Positions 8,399 through 16,500 of a DNA stretch of 41,943 bases are shown piece by piece (the first letter of the stretch is position 1; each line of letters opens with the position of its first letter). The stretch is from Rhodovibrionaceae bacterium. GTDB lineage: Bacteria; Pseudomonadota; Alphaproteobacteria; Kiloniellales; DSM-21159. The notes beneath the pieces are model-generated. The model had not been told where the DNA came from. It saw only the letters and a program-made list of their open reading frames with translations, and did not search any database. The stretch lies in assembly GCA_028279885.1 (NCBI GenBank), contig JANQMX010000097.1, positions 1 through 41,943 of the forward strand, read 5' to 3'. The position numbers and the translations under genes were made by a program.

Positions 8399-8623
8399 GG
8401 TGGTCGTACCGCTGCTTCGGCGCGGCAAGCCATCACAACGGCTGGAACTCACGTCCCGCGGCTTCACCAATCAGGACACGTCGCCGATCGGTGCCGCTGG
8501 GTTTAGTGAAGGCGGTTCGGGGCGGTGTCAAAGGCGCGGCCGACGATCGCCCGCTTGGCCTCTTGCTCAACTTCGCCCTAGACTACCATTCCCACACTGA
8601 GAACCTGGAATAGGAGCAGGGAC

Positions 8624-8839
8624 ATGGGAGAGAGCGTCTATAAGGTGATCGAGCTTGTCGGAACCAGCAGCGAATCCTGGGAAAAGGCCGCGGCCGCAGC
8701 GGTCGAGCGCGCCGGCGAGCACTTGCGCGAGCTGCGGATCGCCGAGGTGGCGGAACTCGACATGCAGATTGCCGATGGAAAGGTTTCTACCTACCGCGCC
8801 AAGGTGAAGGTCTCCTTCAAATACGAGGATGATCACTGA
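8624..8839 (+). CDS. Dodecin family flavin-binding protein
   Basis: A 71-residue protein with the typical dodecin length and sequence: VYKVIELVGTSSESWEKA at the start, RIAEVAELDMQI in the middle and YRAKVKVSFKY at the end. Dodecins assemble as hollow dodecamers that bind flavins (bacterial type) and buffer or protect them in the cytosol. The ATG at 8624 has GGAGCAGGG just upstream. It appears monocistronic. No flavin biosynthesis gene is adjacent, although the window is rich in flavoproteins further on. Confidence 0.92.
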   Translation: MGESVYKVIELVGTSSESWEKAAAAAVERAGEHLRELRIAEVAELDMQIADGKVSTYRAKVKVSFKYEDDH

Positions 8840-8939
8840 TAGGACGGCAAGGCGGGGGGCTGGTTGGGGAGCCGCGGTAGACCCGACCTTACCCCTGCTC
8901 CAGTCGACCGGCAGGCGGGCAACGGGTTGGAAAGAGCCG

Positions 8940-9209
8940 CTACTTAGCGGCTAGGATCAGCGTCAGCTTTCGTGCCGACAACAGCCAGGGATGGCTCTTG
9001 GCCACCCTGGCGGCAAGGTACTGCATAGCCCGCCAATCGGGATCGGGGGCTTCGGCCAAGACCTGACAGGCGATGGCCCAGGCAAGAAGGTTTGCTTTTT
9101 TCGGCTCCGAGATGCTGGCTCCTCCAGCCTCCTTGACGAGCTCGGTGGTGGTTTCCAGTACAGGTGTCGTTTCTAGCTTGAAGTGTTCCATAGTGACCAA
9201 TTCCCTCAT
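8940..9209 (-). CDS. Small hypothetical protein
   Basis: I do not recognise this family. It is an 89-residue soluble protein with a hydrophobic helix (NLLAWAIACQVLA, about residues 40-52) and a basic C-terminal half ending SARKLTLILAAK. There is no signal peptide or known motif. Two starts are possible: ATG at 9209 or, six codons later, ATG at 9191, which has GAGGG 11 bases upstream. Acidic and Thr-rich residues in the first third and the in-frame length make coding likely but not certain. It is convergent with dodecin on its left, with a gap of about 490 bases on its right. Confidence 0.5.
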   Translation of the reverse strand: MRELVTMEHFKLETTPVLETTTELVKEAGGASISEPKKANLLAWAIACQVLAEAPDPDWRAMQYLAARVAKSHPWLLSARKLTLILAAK

Positions 9210-9697
9210 CTATTGATTGCCCGCGCTGCCTGGCAACAATCTGAGCGAGGTTTGGCCTTGAGCAGAGACCGGAGTGGCCGTTTTGGCCTGTGAAAGCAGC
9301 ACTAAGTGGTCGTTTTACCGTCTTTGAGTTGTGTTTAATCCAATTAACAATTGTCTTGCGAGTTTTTTTGTTCTCGAGTTCTTTGCCACACGTCTTGTGC
9401 ATTGCCTATCTGTATGGCGCGCTACTCGGAGAGTGGGGTGAGTCGGAGCGCTTCTTGGAGTGTGGCAACGGCGGCCTGTGTGCCGCCTCTGCGCAGAACA
9501 GTCTCTTCGGTACGGGCGCACTGGACGACGGCTAGATCAAAAAAGAAAGGCGGTTCCTGGCATTGAAAACCGGGAACCGCCCTTTGGCTGCGTGAGTTGA
9601 CCACGTAAAAGCTTATCGGCCGTACATTACGGTTATATGACAGGCTATTCCGCCACGACTCGCGCAGAAGGCTGACTCGCCTCCCAATGGTTGGTGC
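9210..9697. other. 490-base gap without a supported gene
   Basis: No credible open frame; translations here are cysteine-rich and unlike protein. The only structure I can support is the terminator at 9538-9581. The stretch 9300-9410 is somewhat AT-rich (TTTTTTTGTTC near 9363-9373) and could hold the promoter for the small gene at its left. Confidence 0.4.
9538..9581 (-). terminator. Rho-independent terminator of the DUF2384 gene
   Basis: Read on the minus strand, the arms GGCGGTTCC (complement of 9573-9581) and GGAACCGCC (complement of 9549-9557) form a 9-bp stem. A run equivalent to TTTCTTTTTTGA follows immediately (complement of 9537-9548). It lies about 120 bases downstream of the DUF2384 gene stop. 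It is a well-formed intrinsic terminator that marks this gene as a separate transcript. Confidence 0.75.
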
Positions 9698-9901
9698 TTA
9701 ACCACGGCGGATCCGTCTGCCTGCGAACCAGTTGAGCTGTCGCTTGACCCTGGCTTCTCCTTCGAGCGTATCAAGCGCTTCCAACGGCGTTTGCCCGCGC
9801 AAGAGGGGGTTGGGCGACTTCAACCAGAGCTCAGCTTGTTTGCTGTCTTCGAAGACCTCGGCGGCTTTTGCGATGAGCCGCTCGTTGGCGTTTTCCTGCA
9901 T
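9698..9901 (-). CDS. DUF2384 (MbcA/ParS/Xre) toxin-binding-domain protein, orphan
   Basis: A 67-residue protein consisting of little more than the DUF2384 toxin-binding domain. AELWLKSPNPLLRGQTPLEA and DTLEGEARVKRQLNWF match the family pattern (W-L-x-x-P-N-P-x-L-x-G-x-x-P). DUF2384 proteins are usually antitoxins that neutralise RES-domain toxins and often carry an N-terminal Xre helix-turn-helix. Here the DNA-binding part is missing and no RES toxin lies on either side. The ATG at 9901 has GGGAG eight bases upstream and matches the domain start. A clear terminator follows. It may be a solitary regulator, a leftover antitoxin, or part of a split system encoded elsewhere. Confidence 0.8.
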   Translation of the reverse strand: MQENANERLIAKAAEVFEDSKQAELWLKSPNPLLRGQTPLEALDTLEGEARVKRQLNWFAGRRIRRG

Positions 9902-10202
9902 GAGCGTCACTCCCTTTTTCGACGATTGGCGAAAGAGTAACAGCGACCTATTGTGGTACTTTGGCACGTCTGTGGATTCTGCGTGAAATGAATCCAGGGA
10001 AGCGTGGGATTGGGTTCACAAGGCGACGCACTGCACAACTCGCAAAGAAAAAGAGCGGCCCGCTGGACCGCCCTGAAGTCAGAACTGGGAAAGGGACGTT
10101 GTGCTTGCAACAGCCAAGAGGTAGCTGCCGCGCACCCGGCGGCAAGATGGTCAGAGTGTCGCAGCGTCGGAGTTGGGACGGCTCGATACGCCCGTTGCGC
10201 TG
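9902..10202. other. 300-base gap, nothing specific seen
   Basis: It separates the DUF2384 gene from the end of the large oxidoreductase gene, both on the minus strand. It should contain the DUF2384 promoter. No gene, clear hairpin or repeat could be supported. Confidence 0.3.
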
Positions 10203-12176
10203 CTATACGGCTAAGCCAGCCTGCATGCCCTCATACACAGCCTCTTCAGCAGACCGCGGCGACAGGCAGTCGCCGACCAGGTGGAGATCAATGGGCAGAT
10301 CTTCGAGTGCGTCTTCCAACTCTGTGCAAGGCGTACCACCTTGCGCCAGGACGATGGTGTCGACCTCTTCGCAGAGGATGGCATCGCCGGTGACGCTGTG
10401 AAGCAGGTAGGCGGTATCGCCGTCGGCGCCGAAGAGGCGAGCGTAAGGAATGACCTCAACGCCGAGACGGTGCAGCTTGCCAGCCCAGTGGTCGCGCAGG
10501 TAGGGCTGAATCTCTTGACCGGCGTGCAGGCCGTTGACCGCCAGGCGGACGTGGCAGCCCTCCAATGCCAGCTTCTCGGCCAAGCCCATGCCGACCCAGT
10601 CGCAGCGCCAGTCGGCGACCAGCACGCGGCTGCCGGTATTGGCCTGCCCGTTCAGCACTTGCCAGGCGTCGAGGATATGCGCGTCTTCCTTACCCTCGAT
10701 GGGTGGCCAGTAGGGCAGGGCACCGGTGGCGAGGATAACGGCGTCGGGTGCTTCGCGCTCGATCACGGCGCGGTCGACGGCGGCGTTGGTCCGGGCTTCG
10801 ACGCCGAGCCGGGCGAGTTCGCTTTCGAGGTTGGTGATCAGCCCGCCAAACTCGGCTCGCCCCGGCAGCAATTGAGCCAGCAAGGCTTGGCCGCCCAGGC
10901 GGGATCCCTTCTCTAGGAGCTGCACCTGATGGCCGCGACGGGCAGCGGTGACCGCGGCCTTCATGCCGGCCGGCCCCCCGCCGGCGATGAGAATGCGTTT
11001 GGCCTGCGGTGCCTTCTCGATGGTGCCGTAGCGCCGCTCTCGGCCGGAGACCGGATGCTGAATGCAAGAGATCGAGACGCCGTTATGAAAGTGGCCGATG
11101 CAGGCCTGGTTGCAGCCGATGCAGGCGCGGATGTCGTCGAGCTTTCCGTCGCGCGCTTTTGCCGGCATGGCTTCATCGGCGATCATTGCGCGGGTCATGC
11201 CGCAGACATCGGCCATGCCGTCAGCCAGAATCCGTTCGGCAATCTGCGGCTGGTTGATGCGGCCGGCGACGAAGACAGGCAGGCCGACGGCCTTGCGCAG
11301 GGCCTGTGCCTTTGGGGCGACGTAGCCTTGCTCGATCTCCATGGGTGGCACCACGTGGACCGAGCCGCCGAGCCCAGCCATCGAGCCGATGGTGGTGCTG
11401 ACGTAGTCGATCAGCCCTTGGTCTTTCAGGGCGGTGACAACTTCGGACACGTGCGCCTGCTCTAGCCCGCCGTGCTCGACCTCCTCGACCGAAATACGGA
11501 TGCCGACGACGCGCTCCTCCCCCATGGCCTGGCGTGCCGCGGCGAGCGCTTCGGCCAAGGGGCGTAGGCGGTTCTCGAAGCTGCCGCCGTAGCGGTCGCT
11601 GCGCAGGTTGGTCTCGGGGTTGAGGAACTGAGCGAAGAGTAGACCGTGGCTGACCGACAGTTCGACCCCGTCCAATCCAGCCTTGGCAAAGCGGCCGGCT
11701 GCCGCCCCGCAGGCGTCGATGATTTCTTCCACCATGGTCATCGGCATGGCCCGCGGCATGGTATGGAAGCGTTGATCGGGGATCGAGGACGGGGCGAAGA
11801 CTGGACTGCGCAGCCCGCCTTGCATGCGCTTCGAGCAGCGTCCGGCGTGGGAGAGCTGAGCAAAGATCCTGGCGCCGTGGCGATGCACCGCCTCGGCCAG
11901 CTTGGCGTATCCCTCGATGCAGCCGTCCGTGTGAGCGAGCAACTCCTGCCCATCGCTCATGGCGCTTTCGTGGAAGCGTGCTGCCTCCGTGACGATGAGC
12001 CCCACACCGCCCTTTGCCCGCGCCTCATGATAGGCGATGAGGTCCGGGCCGATCATCCCGTCGTGCGCCAAGAGGGTCTGATGTCCGGTGGAGAGGATCC
12101 GGTTGCGGATCTCGACGCCTCGAATAGTCAGCGGCGTGAAGAGCTTCTGGAACTTTGGCGCTGTCCCGCCCGCCAT
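10203..12176 (-). CDS. FMN/4Fe-4S/FAD oxidoreductase of the TMADH/DgcA/dienoyl-CoA reductase family
   Basis: A 657-residue cytosolic flavoenzyme. Residues about 8-340 form an Old Yellow Enzyme-type TIM barrel, with FMN-site blocks HGLLFAQFLNPETNLR and RYGGSFENRLR. Cys352, Cys355, Cys359 and Cys371 (CIGCNQAC...C) fit the 4Fe-4S cluster. From residue 396 a Rossmann segment ILIAGGGPAGMKAA starts the FAD/NAD domain. Relatives include trimethylamine and histamine dehydrogenase, dimethylglycine and stachydrine demethylases, and 2,4-dienoyl-CoA reductase. The opening FTPLTIRGVEIRNRILSTGH is closest in style to the N-demethylase branch. The ATG at 12176 has AAGGAGG eight bases upstream. It is divergent from the M24 gene and beside an amine-type ABC transporter, which favours oxidative N-demethylation of an imported compound. 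That substrate is inference. Confidence 0.85.
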   Translation of the reverse strand: MAGGTAPKFQKLFTPLTIRGVEIRNRILSTGHQTLLAHDGMIGPDLIAYHEARAKGGVGLIVTEAARFHESAMSDGQELLAHTDGCIEGYAKLAEAVHRHGARIFAQLSHAGRCSKRMQGGLRSPVFAPSSIPDQRFHTMPRAMPMTMVEEIIDACGAAAGRFAKAGLDGVELSVSHGLLFAQFLNPETNLRSDRYGGSFENRLRPLAEALAAARQAMGEERVVGIRISVEEVEHGGLEQAHVSEVVTALKDQGLIDYVSTTIGSMAGLGGSVHVVPPMEIEQGYVAPKAQALRKAVGLPVFVAGRINQPQIAERILADGMADVCGMTRAMIADEAMPAKARDGKLDDIRACIGCNQACIGHFHNGVSISCIQHPVSGRERRYGTIEKAPQAKRILIAGGGPAGMKAAVTAARRGHQVQLLEKGSRLGGQALLAQLLPGRAEFGGLITNLESELARLGVEARTNAAVDRAVIEREAPDAVILATGALPYWPPIEGKEDAHILDAWQVLNGQANTGSRVLVADWRCDWVGMGLAEKLALEGCHVRLAVNGLHAGQEIQPYLRDHWAGKLHRLGVEVIPYARLFGADGDTAYLLHSVTGDAILCEEVDTIVLAQGGTPCTELEDALEDLPIDLHLVGDCLSPRSAEEAVYEGMQAGLAV

Positions 12177-12210
12177 GGCGCATGCCTCCTTCGCGCTTCT
12201 TTCCGCCGCG

Positions 12211-12220
12211 TGAACGTTCA
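12211..12220. promoter_or_regulatory. Short perfect palindrome in a divergent promoter region
   Basis: TGAACGTTCA, a perfect 10-base palindrome, lies between the divergent oxidoreductase (start 12176) and M24 gene (start 12352). It is a possible operator for both. A match this short may be chance. Confidence 0.3.
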
Positions 12221-12351
12221 AGGCTAGACCCTGCACGGCGCATCGAAAAGCGCAGCAAGCGGGAACCCGGGCTGCGCAGGTGGAGGGCGGCCAACTCTCC
12301 CGTTGCGAGTATCATCGCGGGTGGTGAGAGAAGCGATCAGGGGGTGTTCCA

Positions 12352-13512
12352 ATGGCACTGCATTTCGAGCGCGAGGAGTTTGCCGCACGTATCGCGGCGG
12401 CGCGGGCCAAGCTCAAGGAAGAGGATCTGGCGGCGGTCCTGATTTTTGCGCAGGAGAGTCACTACTACCTCACGGGCTTCGACACCGGGGGCTGGGTGTT
12501 CTTCCAGTGTGCGGTGCTCACCGCCGACGACACGCCCATCACGTTGCTGACGCGAAAGCCGGACTTGGAACAGGCTCGGCGTACATCGGTCATCGAAGAT
12601 ATCCGCATCTGGTTCGACGCCGAGGGTGCCAACCCAGCTGAAGACGTGAAGGCGATCTTGGCGGAGAGGGGGCTGGAGGGCGCTCGGGTCGGCATCGAGC
12701 TGACGACCCACGGACTGACGCCGGCCAACTACGTGAAGGTCGAGCGCGCTTTGTCCGGCTGGTGCGAACTCGTTGATGCCTCCTTGGTTGTTCGCTCGCT
12801 ACGCTTGGTGAAGTCCCCGGCCGAGATTGCCTATGTCCGCCGCGCCGCCGAGTTGGCCGATGCCTCGCTCACCGCCATGGTCGAGACCGCCGGCCCCGGC
12901 GTCTTCGAAGGCGATATCGCAGCCGCCGGCGATGTTCCTATCCTGACAGGTGGCGGCGACCTCGCGGCCTCGGGCCCGGTGCTGGGCTCCGGTGATCGGG
13001 CATTGCTCATCCGCGCGGCGACCGGGTTCCGCACCCTCGACGATGTCGACCAACTGACATTGGAGTTCGGCGCCTGCTATCGCCGCTATTGCACCTGCCT
13101 AATGCGCACCGTGGCGATCGGTAAGCCGAACGACGATCAGCGGGAGATGTTCGAAGTGACCAAGGAGGCGATCGCCGCAATGACGGAGGCAGCGAAGCCC
13201 GGCCGGCCAATGGGTGAGATCGACGATGCCCACCGCCGCGTCTTCGACGCGAACGGCTATGGCCATGCGCGCATGGCGGCCTGCGGCTACTCCCTCGGCG
13301 CCACCTATCGGCCGACCTGGATGGACGTGCCGCCCATGCTCTACAGCGGCAATCCTTTGGAGATGGCGCCCGGCATGGTGCTCTTCCTCCATGCCATTCT
13401 GATCGATGCAGAGAAGAACCTGGCCATGTCGCTCGGCCATACCCTGCTGATTCACGAGACCGGCGCCGAGGTGCTTTCGGCGCTGCCGCAGGACTACATC
13501 GTCTGCGACTGA
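12352..13512 (+). CDS. M24 (creatinase/ectoine hydrolase-like) family protein with degenerate metal site
   Basis: A 386-residue protein with the two-part M24 layout: a creatinase-type N-terminal domain (residues 1-150) and a pita-bread catalytic domain (155-386). The linker RLVKSPAEIAYVRRAAELAD is a family hallmark. By my alignment the five metal ligands of Xaa-Pro peptidases are replaced: Asp to Glu238 (TLEFGA), Asp to Cys249 (YCTCLMRT), His to Tyr313 (CGYSLGA), Glu to His347 (LFLHAIL) and Glu to Gly362. Creatinase itself is a metal-free M24 C-N hydrolase, so a similar hydrolase acting on an amidino, betaine or ectoine-like compound is plausible; a peptidase is unlikely. ATG at 12352. It converges on the ABC permease gene three bases away. 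Its neighbours suggest it processes the imported substrate. Confidence 0.8.
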   Translation: MALHFEREEFAARIAAARAKLKEEDLAAVLIFAQESHYYLTGFDTGGWVFFQCAVLTADDTPITLLTRKPDLEQARRTSVIEDIRIWFDAEGANPAEDVKAILAERGLEGARVGIELTTHGLTPANYVKVERALSGWCELVDASLVVRSLRLVKSPAEIAYVRRAAELADASLTAMVETAGPGVFEGDIAAAGDVPILTGGGDLAASGPVLGSGDRALLIRAATGFRTLDDVDQLTLEFGACYRRYCTCLMRTVAIGKPNDDQREMFEVTKEAIAAMTEAAKPGRPMGEIDDAHRRVFDANGYGHARMAACGYSLGATYRPTWMDVPPMLYSGNPLEMAPGMVLFLHAILIDAEKNLAMSLGHTLLIHETGAEVLSALPQDYIVCD

Positions 13513-13515
13513 GCT

Positions 13516-14340
13516 TCAGGGGTTGGGACGGCGCGCCCGCTGAGTGCCGAAGAACTGGGCGATCATCAGCAGCACGATGGAGACCAGGATCAGGCAGGTC
13601 GAAATCGCCGCGATGGTCGGATCGATCTGGTCGCGCAGGGCATTGAACATGCGCCGGTTCAAGGTCGCGTTCTCGCCGCCGGAGATGAACATGGCGACGA
13701 TCACCTCGTCGAGCGAGGTGATGAAGGCGAAGAGCGCGCCGGAGATCACCGAGAAGCGGATCTGCGGGAGGGTGACGGTGAAGAAGGCACGCAAGCGCGA
13801 AGCGCCGAGCGAACGAGCCACCATCTCCTGGTTCATGTCATAGGTCTGCAGGCCGGAGGAGACCGTCACCAGCACGAAGGGGATGGCGAGCGTGGAGTGG
13901 GCGATGATCAGGCCAAGCAGCGTGTAGTTCAGGTGCATCTTGGCGAAGAGGTAGAAGACACCGATGGCGATGAGGATGATCGGCGTCATCAGCGGCATGA
14001 CCAACGCGATGCGGATCAGGGTTGCGAAGCGCATACCGCTGACGTGCAGGCCATAGGCGGCCGCCGTGCCCATTGGTGTGGCCACCAGCACGGTGAAGAA
14101 AGCTGCCTTCAGGGAGACGTAGGTCGCCTCCCGCCACTCCAACGAGCCGAAGTAGTTCTCGTACCAACGCAGCGACCAGTTGCGCGGCGGGAACTCGAGA
14201 TAGATCGAGTCCGAGAAGGACATGGGGATGACGATCAGCGAAGGCAGGATCAGGAACAGCATGACCAGGCCGCACCAGAGGTAGAGCCACAGCCGTTGCA
14301 GGTGCGTGATCTGGGTTTCGGAGGCGGGTCGATTGAGCAT
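13516..14340 (-). CDS. ABC transporter permease, PotC-like
   Basis: A 274-residue inner-membrane permease with about six hydrophobic segments. The first is LYLWCGLVMLFLILPSLIVI. The EAA loop, which contacts the ATPase, is at VARSLGASRLRAFFTVTLPQ. Similarity of layout is to the spermidine/putrescine PotC class. The ATG at 14340 overlaps the stop of the preceding permease gene (TGATG), showing translational coupling. It is the last gene of the transporter operon, whose order is binding protein, ATPase, PotB-like, PotC-like. Confidence 0.9.
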   Translation of the reverse strand: MLNRPASETQITHLQRLWLYLWCGLVMLFLILPSLIVIPMSFSDSIYLEFPPRNWSLRWYENYFGSLEWREATYVSLKAAFFTVLVATPMGTAAAYGLHVSGMRFATLIRIALVMPLMTPIILIAIGVFYLFAKMHLNYTLLGLIIAHSTLAIPFVLVTVSSGLQTYDMNQEMVARSLGASRLRAFFTVTLPQIRFSVISGALFAFITSLDEVIVAMFISGGENATLNRRMFNALRDQIDPTIAAISTCLILVSIVLLMIAQFFGTQRARRPNP

Positions 14341-15254
14341 CAGCGCGGCCCTGCCATGATCTTGTCGAGCCGGAAAGCCTTGTTGAGGACGTAGAGCAGA
14401 CCCAGGGTCACGATCAGCAGCACCACGCCGAGCGCACTGGCAGCACCCCAGTTGGCATAGAGGTTGACGCTGGTCTCGATGCGCATGGCCCACATGATGG
14501 TCTTGCCGCCGCCAAGCAGAGCCGGGGTGACGTAGAAGCCGAGGCAGAGCACGAAGACGAGCACGACACCGGCGAAGAGCCCCGGCAGGGAAAGCGGAAA
14601 GAAGACCTGCCAGAACGCGCGGGTCGGGCTGGCCCCCAGATTGGACGCGGCCTTCAGATAGTCGCGGTCGATCGACTTCATGGCCGCGAAGAGCGGGAGC
14701 ACCAGGAAGGGTAAGAGAATGTGCACCATGCCGATCACCGTGCCGGTGAAGTTGTGCACTAGGCGCAGCGGCTCATCGATGATGCCGAGATCGATCATCC
14801 AGGTGTTGATCAAGCCTTGGCGCTGCAACAACACCAACCAGGCGTAGGTGCGTACCAGGAGCGAGGTCCAGAACGGCAGGATGACGAAGATCATGCAGAT
14901 GCCTGCGGCCCGCTGGGGCAGCTGCGAGAGCATGTAGGCCAGCGGATAGCCCATCAGCACGCAGGCGCCGGTGACGATGAAGCTGATCTCGAAGGTGGTC
15001 TGGAAGGTGCGGATGTAGGAACGGCTGCCCCACATGCGCTCATAGTTCTCGAAAGTCAGGGCACCTTGGGCATCGAAGAACGACAACCAGAACAGCCAGC
15101 CCACGGGAATGAAGACGACCAGTCCGACCAGGAGCAGCGCCGGCGAGCAAAGGCCGAACATCTGCCAGCGTTCACGGCGCGCGTCTTCGGCCAGGCCGTC
15201 CGCATTGGTGCCGGCGGACACCGGGACCGGGGTCTCGCGAGGGATCGCCGTCAT
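14340..15254 (-). CDS. ABC transporter permease, PotB-like
   Basis: A 304-residue inner-membrane permease. A cytosolic N-terminus of about 32 residues is followed by a long hydrophobic segment (GLCSPALLLVGLVVFIPVGW) and five more. The EAA loop is at AASNLGASPTRAFWQVFFP. It is of the PotB class that pairs with PotC in polyamine and related uptake systems. The ATG at 15254 overlaps the ATPase stop by four bases (ATGA), and its own stop overlaps the PotC start, so the three genes are tightly coupled. Confidence 0.9.
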   Translation of the reverse strand: MTAIPRETPVPVSAGTNADGLAEDARRERWQMFGLCSPALLLVGLVVFIPVGWLFWLSFFDAQGALTFENYERMWGSRSYIRTFQTTFEISFIVTGACVLMGYPLAYMLSQLPQRAAGICMIFVILPFWTSLLVRTYAWLVLLQRQGLINTWMIDLGIIDEPLRLVHNFTGTVIGMVHILLPFLVLPLFAAMKSIDRDYLKAASNLGASPTRAFWQVFFPLSLPGLFAGVVLVFVLCLGFYVTPALLGGGKTIMWAMRIETSVNLYANWGAASALGVVLLIVTLGLLYVLNKAFRLDKIMAGPR

Positions 15255-16333
15255 GACTGTGCCGGCACCAGAATAGTGTCTTCGGGGTGAAGGCCGAGGC
15301 GGATCGGCTGGCCGCGCTCCGGCACCACGGCCAGGGCTTCTCGTCGGCTGGGGCTGCGCACTGCGATCTCGGCACCGCCGTCCAGCGACACATAGAAGAG
15401 GAAGCTCTCCCCCTGGTAAACCAGCTCTTTGACCGTGCCGGTCAGGCAGTTGAGATCGCCGCCGCTGCCGTTGGTCAGAACCTCGAGCTTCTCGGGCCGC
15501 ACCACTAAGAGCTGGTGCCCGCCGGCGCTGGGCTGTTCCGCCAGGCGCAAGGGCGTTCCGTTGAGCCGCGCTTCGTTTCGCTCCACCTCGACCGGCAAGA
15601 AGGAGGACTCGCCGATAAAATCGGCGACGAATTGGCTGCGCGGGCGCTCGTAGAGCTGCTTGGGCGCGTCGAGCTGCATGAAGCGGCCATCGTTGATCAC
15701 CGCCACCCGGTCCGACATGGTCAGCGCCTCGCGCTGATCGTGCGTCACATACACGGTGGTCATGCCGAGTTGCTCATGCAGATGCTTGATCTCGATCTGC
15801 ATCTGCTCGCGCAGCTTCTTGTCGAGTGCGGAGAGCGGCTCATCCATCAGGAGAATCCGTGGCTCGAAGACGATCGCCCGCGCCAGGGCGACCCGTTGGC
15901 GCTGTCCGCCGGACAGCTGATCGACGCGTCGCTCCATGAAGGCGCCGAGCTGTACCAGGTTCAGCGCGCGTTCGACCCGTTGTGCGATGTCAGCGCTGCC
16001 GACGCCGCGCAGCTTCAGAGGATAGGCGACGTTGTTGAAGACGTTCATGTGCGGGAAGAGGGCATAGTTCTGGAACACCATGCCGACCCCGCGTTTGTGC
16101 GGCGGCATGCGGATGACCTCTTCGTCGCCGAAGCGGACGCTGCCGCAATCGGGCCGGGAAAAGCCGGCCAGGACCATCAAGAGCGTCGTCTTGCCGGAGC
16201 CCGAGGGGCCAAGCAGAGTAATGAACTCCCCGCTGGCCACTTCCAAGCTGACATCATCCAAAGCCTTGAAGCGGCCATAGGATTTGGTAATGCCGCGAAC
16301 GGATATGGGGAGAGAGAGTTGCGTCTCGGACAT
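15251..16333 (-). CDS. ABC transporter ATPase, PotA-like
   Basis: A 360-residue ATPase. The Walker A motif GPSGSGKTT is at 42-50, the signature LSGGQRQR at 140-147, the Walker B motif ILLMDEP near 160-166, and the H-loop His in VYVTHDQREA. Residues about 240-360 form the TOBE-type regulatory domain found in PotA/FbpC/MalK ATPases. It powers uptake through the two downstream permeases. ATG at 16333. It is separated from the binding-protein gene by 167 bases holding a strong hairpin, an arrangement that commonly lets the binding protein be made in excess. Confidence 0.95.
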   Translation of the reverse strand: MSETQLSLPISVRGITKSYGRFKALDDVSLEVASGEFITLLGPSGSGKTTLLMVLAGFSRPDCGSVRFGDEEVIRMPPHKRGVGMVFQNYALFPHMNVFNNVAYPLKLRGVGSADIAQRVERALNLVQLGAFMERRVDQLSGGQRQRVALARAIVFEPRILLMDEPLSALDKKLREQMQIEIKHLHEQLGMTTVYVTHDQREALTMSDRVAVINDGRFMQLDAPKQLYERPRSQFVADFIGESSFLPVEVERNEARLNGTPLRLAEQPSAGGHQLLVVRPEKLEVLTNGSGGDLNCLTGTVKELVYQGESFLFYVSLDGGAEIAVRSPSRREALAVVPERGQPIRLGLHPEDTILVPAQS

Positions 16334-16446
16334 TCGATTTACCGGCTTGCGTGTCTGCGCGTTCCGTCACCGACATTCACGCATCAGCGTGGCATGCCCC
16401 CGCGCTTTGGGGCAGCACTCGGCAACGGCAGGTCCATCCAGGAGAA

Positions 16447-16475
16447 CCGGGACGATGCCAAAGGCACCGTCCCGG
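16447..16475 (-). promoter_or_regulatory. Intercistronic hairpin between binding protein and ATPase genes
   Basis: Arms at 16447-16459 and 16463-16475 are 13 bases each, around a 3-base loop. They pair perfectly on the minus-strand transcript except for one G-U wobble. No T-run follows, so it is more likely a 3'-end stabiliser or partial attenuator than a full terminator. It lies 26 bases after the stop of the binding-protein gene, where such elements raise the ratio of binding protein to permease. Confidence 0.6.
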
Positions 16476-16500
16476 TGTAAGCCGCAGGGAAGCTGCAGTC

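Noticed and set aside
9290-9535. 81-residue plus-strand frame with a hydrophobic start
   Set aside because: The apparent signal-like segment has no ribosome site, and the rest is Cys/Gly-rich; it ends beside the terminator of a minus-strand gene.
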